From Halonotius sp046719765 (GTDB taxonomy: Archaea; Halobacteriota; Halobacteria; Halobacteriales; Haloferacaceae), in the NCBI RefSeq assembly GCF_046719765.1, contig NZ_JABEBY010000001.1, positions 62,001 through 126,000 on the forward strand: DNA of 64,000 nucleotides, given 5' to 3'. Numbering within the stretch: the first letter of the stretch is position 1; each line of letters opens with the position of its first letter. The notes under the pieces are model-generated. The model made no database searches and had not been told where the DNA came from. It saw only the letters and a program-made list of their open reading frames with translations. This document shows positions 60,405 to 64,000 of this stretch, piece by piece. Position numbers and translations under genes: made by a program.

Positions 60405-61628
60405 TCAGCGACCCAGCGATTCGTGCGCACTCGACAGATGCCGCGAGCCGAGTGCGGCGAGCAGTGAGAGTTCGCCCGCCAACGCGCCGACAGCGATCGC
60501 CTCCGCGAGCGCGTCGGCGTTGCTGCCGGCCGGCTCGCCGCCGCCAGCGACGCCGAGAATCTCGAGGGCTTCCGACTGGGTCGGCAGCTTCGTCCCACCG
60601 CCGACGGTGCCGACTTCGAGACTCGCCAGCGACACCGACATGTAGAGATCGCCGTCGTCGGTTTCCTCGGCAGTCGTGATTGCGTTCGCGCCCTCGACGA
60701 CCTGGGCTTCATCCTGGCCGGTCGCTAGGAACATCGCCGCGACCGGATTAGCGACGTGCGCGTTAAATCCGAGCGCGCCGGCTTTCGCCGAGCCGAGCAG
60801 ATTCTTTCGAGTATTGATTTCGGCGATGGCTTCGGGCGTGGTATCGAGCGTGTCGACGACTTCGCTCGGGACGACGACATCCGCGGTCACCGAGCGGCCG
60901 CGACCCTCGACAGCGTTGATCGCGGCGGGTTTCTTGTCGGTACAGAGGTTCCCCGACAGCGCGACCAAGGAGGCGGCCGTTTCCGATTCGACGACCTCGC
61001 AGGCCGCTTTCGTGGCGATGGTGACCATGTTCATCCCCATCGCGTCTTTTGTATCGTACTGGAATCGAAGATAGACGTTGTTGCCGACGACGTAGGGCGT
61101 CACGTCCTGTAGCTCGCCGTGACTGGTCGTCTCCTCGGCAGCCTCCCGCAACGCGGTTTCGTTGTCCCGCACCCACTCGACGAGCGCGAGGGCTTCGGCC
61201 ACGTCGGTGACGCTGAACACCGGTGCGCGCGTCATCCCGGCCTTCGTCACGCGAGCGGTCGCGCCGCCGGCCTTGTTGATGACCGAACAGCCCCGATTCA
61301 CGGAGGCCAGCAGCGCGCCCTCGGTCGTCGCCAACGGGAGGTAGCGTTTGTCGTCCAGTGCGCCCCCATTGATATCGACCGGGCCGACAACGCCCAGCGG
61401 CACCTGCACGGTGCCGATCATATTTTCGATGTTTGGTTCAGCGACCTCCGCCGGGAAGCCGTAGTCGCCGATCGCCTCGCAGTCGGCGTCGCTGGCGGTT
61501 GCGACGACCTGCCGGCGGACGGCGGCGGCTGTGTCGGAATCAGTGTGGTCGGCCAGTTCGTGGAGGCGGAGCTCGCCGGCCTCGACGTGCTCGACGAGAT
61601 CGGCCACGCGGTCGGCGTCTGCGGTCAT
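60405..61628 (-). CDS. hmgA: HMG-CoA reductase (class I)
   Basis: 407 residues. IENMIGTVQVPLGVVGPV, TTEGALLASVNRGCSVI (catalytic Glu), DAMGMNMVT, GNLCTDKKPAA (catalytic Lys), VTADVVVPS and NAHVANPVAA are followed by a C-terminal SAHESLGR carrying the catalytic His. It makes mevalonate for archaeal isoprenoid lipids and is the target of statin-type inhibitors in haloarchaea. Monocistronic on this strand. Confidence 0.95.
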   Translation of the reverse strand: MTADADRVADLVEHVEAGELRLHELADHTDSDTAAAVRRQVVATASDADCEAIGDYGFPAEVAEPNIENMIGTVQVPLGVVGPVDINGGALDDKRYLPLATTEGALLASVNRGCSVINKAGGATARVTKAGMTRAPVFSVTDVAEALALVEWVRDNETALREAAEETTSHGELQDVTPYVVGNNVYLRFQYDTKDAMGMNMVTIATKAACEVVESETAASLVALSGNLCTDKKPAAINAVEGRGRSVTADVVVPSEVVDTLDTTPEAIAEINTRKNLLGSAKAGALGFNAHVANPVAAMFLATGQDEAQVVEGANAITTAEETDDGDLYMSVSLASLEVGTVGGGTKLPTQSEALEILGVAGGGEPAGSNADALAEAIAVGALAGELSLLAALGSRHLSSAHESLGR

Positions 61629-61703
61629 AGCAGGGCCTGCGGGCGGCGGTTGCTAAGGGTTGTCGGTTGTCGCTGTCGACGGCAGCAGCCAGTCGCCGCG
61701 CGA

Positions 61704-62678
61704 TCACTGCCGATGGTCGACTGTCGACTGAAGGAACGTGAGCTGGTGACCGACGACCGTCTCGAAATCCGCATCGAAGACGCTCATGTGGTCTGCCGGG
61801 AGTTCGATGTACGTCGATTCCGGAATCCGGTCGGCGGCGGCTGCCGGCCCCTCGGCGGGAACGATCTGATCCTGACTGCCACCGATAACGAGTGCGGGAC
61901 AGCGGATTTCGTCGGCGGTCGTGATCGGTCGATAGCCGGGTAGTGTGAGAAAGATCCGTGCCGGCAGTCGATTGACCCAGTCGGAATCGCGGTCGACCGC
62001 ATCGAGGATCGCTCGCCGCGCGCCGGGAGCGGTCAACACCGCGAACTCGCCGGGCTCGTCGACAAGTTGTACGTCGTGGCCCCGGCCGATCTTCGAGCCA
62101 ACGGCGTCCCGCAGGCCAGCAAGCGTTGATTTGAGAAACCGCTTTGGCTGTCGGAGCGACCGCCGGAGTTCCTGTCGGCCGTCAACGAATGGAGCTGTTG
62201 CGATCACGCCAGCGATCCGGAACTCGTCGGCAGCGACCGAGAGGACATGGCCGCCTGAAAACGAGTACCCCCAGAGGACGAGCCGGTTGCTGTCGACGGC
62301 GTCGGTGTCGATCATCGCCTCAATTGCGGCCTCGTAATCAGCGATCTGTTTCTCTGGCTCGGCGAGTTGCCGAGGCTCACCCTCGCTGTCGCCGTGATGT
62401 CGGAAGTCGAAAACGAACGCGGCGAAGCCGCCGGTCGCGAATCGCTCGGCAACCGCCGGGAGGACGAAGGATCGCCACATGCCGAGGCCGGGTGCCATCA
62501 CCACGACCGGTGGCGTGTCGATGTCGGCAGGGAGATACAGCGTCCCCACGCAGGTCTCACCGTCGCTGTCGAACTCGATGGTGCGGGTCGAGTAGGTCTC
62601 CGGCGTCGGGCGGCGAAGCGTCTGCTGGGCTCGTGCGTTCGGGCGGCGACGGCCACGAGGGCGAGCTGATTCGCTCAT
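61704..62678 (-). CDS. alpha/beta hydrolase
   Basis: 324 residues. ADIDTPPVVVMAPGLGMWRS (oxyanion region), FVFDFRHHGDSEGEPR, the nucleophile elbow GYSFSGGH, LVIGGSQDQIVPAEGP (Asp) and ELPADHMSVF (His). It resembles haloarchaeal dienelactone-hydrolase/peptidase-type esterases; no substrate can be named. The N-terminal 25 residues are basic and look disordered. The ATG at 62678 is preferred because the frame to 62813 overlaps the promoter of the divergent gene. Confidence 0.85.
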   Translation of the reverse strand: MSESARPRGRRRPNARAQQTLRRPTPETYSTRTIEFDSDGETCVGTLYLPADIDTPPVVVMAPGLGMWRSFVLPAVAERFATGGFAAFVFDFRHHGDSEGEPRQLAEPEKQIADYEAAIEAMIDTDAVDSNRLVLWGYSFSGGHVLSVAADEFRIAGVIATAPFVDGRQELRRSLRQPKRFLKSTLAGLRDAVGSKIGRGHDVQLVDEPGEFAVLTAPGARRAILDAVDRDSDWVNRLPARIFLTLPGYRPITTADEIRCPALVIGGSQDQIVPAEGPAAAADRIPESTYIELPADHMSVFDADFETVVGHQLTFLQSTVDHRQ

Positions 62679-62911
62679 GGGGCCTCCGAAGTGGGTGTCG
62701 CTGCGTTGATCATACAGTTCCTCTGTCGGCTGGGAACTAAACCGTTGACCTGCCGGTTCGGGTGGGAGCGATTCGAGACAGTCGTTTGTGAGTGATCGGA
62801 GAAAACCACCCATAAGCTCATAAGCCGGCTGATTTCAGCGTGGCTGACGCTCACCCGTGTTTCGGGGCTTTTATACTGGATAGGAACAACGTGGTTGGAT
62901 AGCATCCCGTT

Positions 62912-64000
62912 ATGAAAGCCGCCCTGAAAGCACAGCTCATGCGTGCGTTCGAAACCCTCGGATGGGCCGGCACCGCCCTCCTGTTGGTGGGTGTCGGCCT
63001 CTATCAGGGGATCCAACAGACAGTGCTTACCGTCGAGCTGCTGTGGCTCTCGCTTGAAGTCGTCTGGCTCGATGCCATCTCGGCCAGCCTCGTGTTTACT
63101 GGCTTCCTGCTCTTTACCGGACTCCTATTGATTCACGAAGTTGCGACACCCGCGAGTAACGTGACTGAGATCACTGACGGCCCCACGCTGACGGCCATCA
63201 TCCCGGTGTACCGCGACGGCAGCGTCCTCGGCCGCAGCGTCGAGAGCCTCCGGGAGTCGAGCTACGAGAACCTCGAGATCGTTGTCGCCTGCGAACCTGA
63301 CGACGAGGCGACGATCACGACCGCCGAATCCATGACCGACGATGTCGTGTCAGTCATGATCAACGAGTATCCGGGCTCGAAAGCCGGCGCGATTCAGACG
63401 GTCGTCGAGCGATCCGCAAGCGACGCATTCGCCGTCTTCGACGCCGACGAGATCGTTGACGAGTCGTTCCTCGCCAGCGGGATGGGCGCGCTCCACGTCG
63501 AGGGCTACGACGTGTTTCAGGGTCGCCGTATCCCCGAGCCGACCGGGCTCGTCGAGACGCTGGCGTACTGCGAGCGGGTCACGTTCCACGCCAGCTACAA
63601 GCTGGTCGAACTCACCGGATTCCGCAACTGCCGGAGCTCCTCGACCGTTTTCACCAGAGACGCCTACGAGACGGTCGGCGGCTACGACGACCTGCTGACC
63701 GAGGATTTGGCCTTTGCCCACAAATGCTATCGCCACGATCTGTCGGTTCGACAGGCCCGAAACTACACCAGTCTGATGGAAGCCCCGCATACGCTCGCGG
63801 ATTTCTGGGGCCAGCGCAAGCGGTGGCGGATCGGACAGGTCGAGGTGCTGCACGCGACGCTGACCGGACGGCTCACCGACGGGATCCGACACCGCCGCTG
63901 GATTTCGATGTCGCGGATGATCACGAGCATCGGCGGGAGCATCTTCCTGTTGGTGTTGCTCTCGAAGCTGTTCGTCCTAGTGTTGCTCAACGCCACACTG
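62912..64000 (+). CDS. membrane glycosyltransferase family 2, 3' end beyond window
   Basis: 363 codons are present and the frame is still open at the right edge. Two N-terminal helices precede the GT2 domain: AIIPVYRDGSVLGRSVESL, EIVVACEPDDEA, FDADEIVDESFL (the DxD-like motif), GGYDDLLTEDLAFAHKCYRH (catalytic Asp) and QRKRWRIGQ (the QxxRW motif of processive transferases). More helices begin at the edge. It likely makes or extends a surface polysaccharide. A CTTTTATACT box at 62868-62877 precedes the ATG by about 39 bases. Confidence 0.85.
   Translation, partial: MKAALKAQLMRAFETLGWAGTALLLVGVGLYQGIQQTVLTVELLWLSLEVVWLDAISASLVFTGFLLFTGLLLIHEVATPASNVTEITDGPTLTAIIPVYRDGSVLGRSVESLRESSYENLEIVVACEPDDEATITTAESMTDDVVSVMINEYPGSKAGAIQTVVERSASDAFAVFDADEIVDESFLASGMGALHVEGYDVFQGRRIPEPTGLVETLAYCERVTFHASYKLVELTGFRNCRSSSTVFTRDAYETVGGYDDLLTEDLAFAHKCYRHDLSVRQARNYTSLMEAPHTLADFWGQRKRWRIGQVEVLHATLTGRLTDGIRHRRWISMSRMITSIGGSIFLLVLLSKLFVLVLLNATL

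Noticed and set aside
1..64000. CRISPR arrays, rRNA and tRNA genes.
   Set aside because: No regular direct repeat-spacer series and no cloverleaf-like sequence was noticed on reading; a dedicated scan would settle it.

Overview
The window is a piece of a halophilic archaeal (class Halobacteria) chromosome. The evidence is a high-GC, strongly acidic proteome and many short-leader or leaderless genes with a TATA-like box about 25-35 bases before the start codon. The gene set is also typical: HMG-CoA reductase, archaeal GTP cyclohydrolase III, a SAMP1-like ubiquitin-fold protein, TbsP, TrmB, archaeal MBF1, a W36-type dodecin, and a REC/HTH_10 bacterio-opsin-activator-like regulator. No rRNA, tRNA, CRISPR array or transposase was recognised.

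Layout. 0-13.5 kb is core: a truncated Thi4 thiamine gene, a glutathione-transferase-like reductase, a METTL5-like methyltransferase, a rhomboid protease, two small regulators, menaquinone genes menF and menD, and between them a signalling block (PadR regulator, REC-HTH_10 regulator, 7TM-PAS histidine kinase). 12.8-13.0 kb holds a 176-bp element bounded by inverted repeats. 13.6-22.4 kb is an accessory island of lower GC. It holds an EVE-like/McrB plus McrC-like nuclease pair, the 3' remnant of a large restriction-modification methylase, a Fic protein, and a series of antitoxin-like and toxin-antitoxin-like small genes. Copies of a ~50-130 bp direct repeat separate the cassettes. Three of these copies carry the last codons of the same methylase gene in different states of decay. 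The island ends with a DUF433/DUF5615 pair whose toxin start is frameshifted.

22.5-29.9 kb carries surface-polysaccharide and membrane-lipid functions: a GT4 glycosyltransferase overlapping a sulfatase-like gene, a Gfo/Idh/MocA-aldo/keto-reductase fusion, a run of small membrane enzymes (CDP-alcohol transferase, DUF457-like, PAP2) and a medium-chain dehydrogenase. 30-43 kb is core metabolism and information processing: GTP cyclohydrolase III, a HAD phosphatase, a UPF0173 hydrolase, an FAH-family protein, a hisC-kinase-CDP-alcohol transferase operon, MBF1, a DICT protein, tpiA, a HerA-like ATPase, DNA polymerase IV and glyA.

43-48 kb groups two regulators of sugar metabolism (TbsP, TrmB) around a YcaO protein and an MscS channel. 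48-52 kb has a signal peptidase I with a long C-terminal extension carrying a duplicated helical module, followed by DUF5305. 52-56 kb has dodecin and a two-component pair. The end carries a cryptochrome/photolyase, glycerol kinase behind a long upstream region with several dyads, SAMP1, HMG-CoA reductase, an alpha/beta hydrolase and a truncated GT2 glycosyltransferase.

The most unusual material is the repeat-partitioned defence/toxin-antitoxin island, the signal peptidase fusion, the YcaO protein with a leader-binding-like N-terminus, and the dyad-rich glpK upstream region. Protein family names come from motif recognition only; no searches were run.
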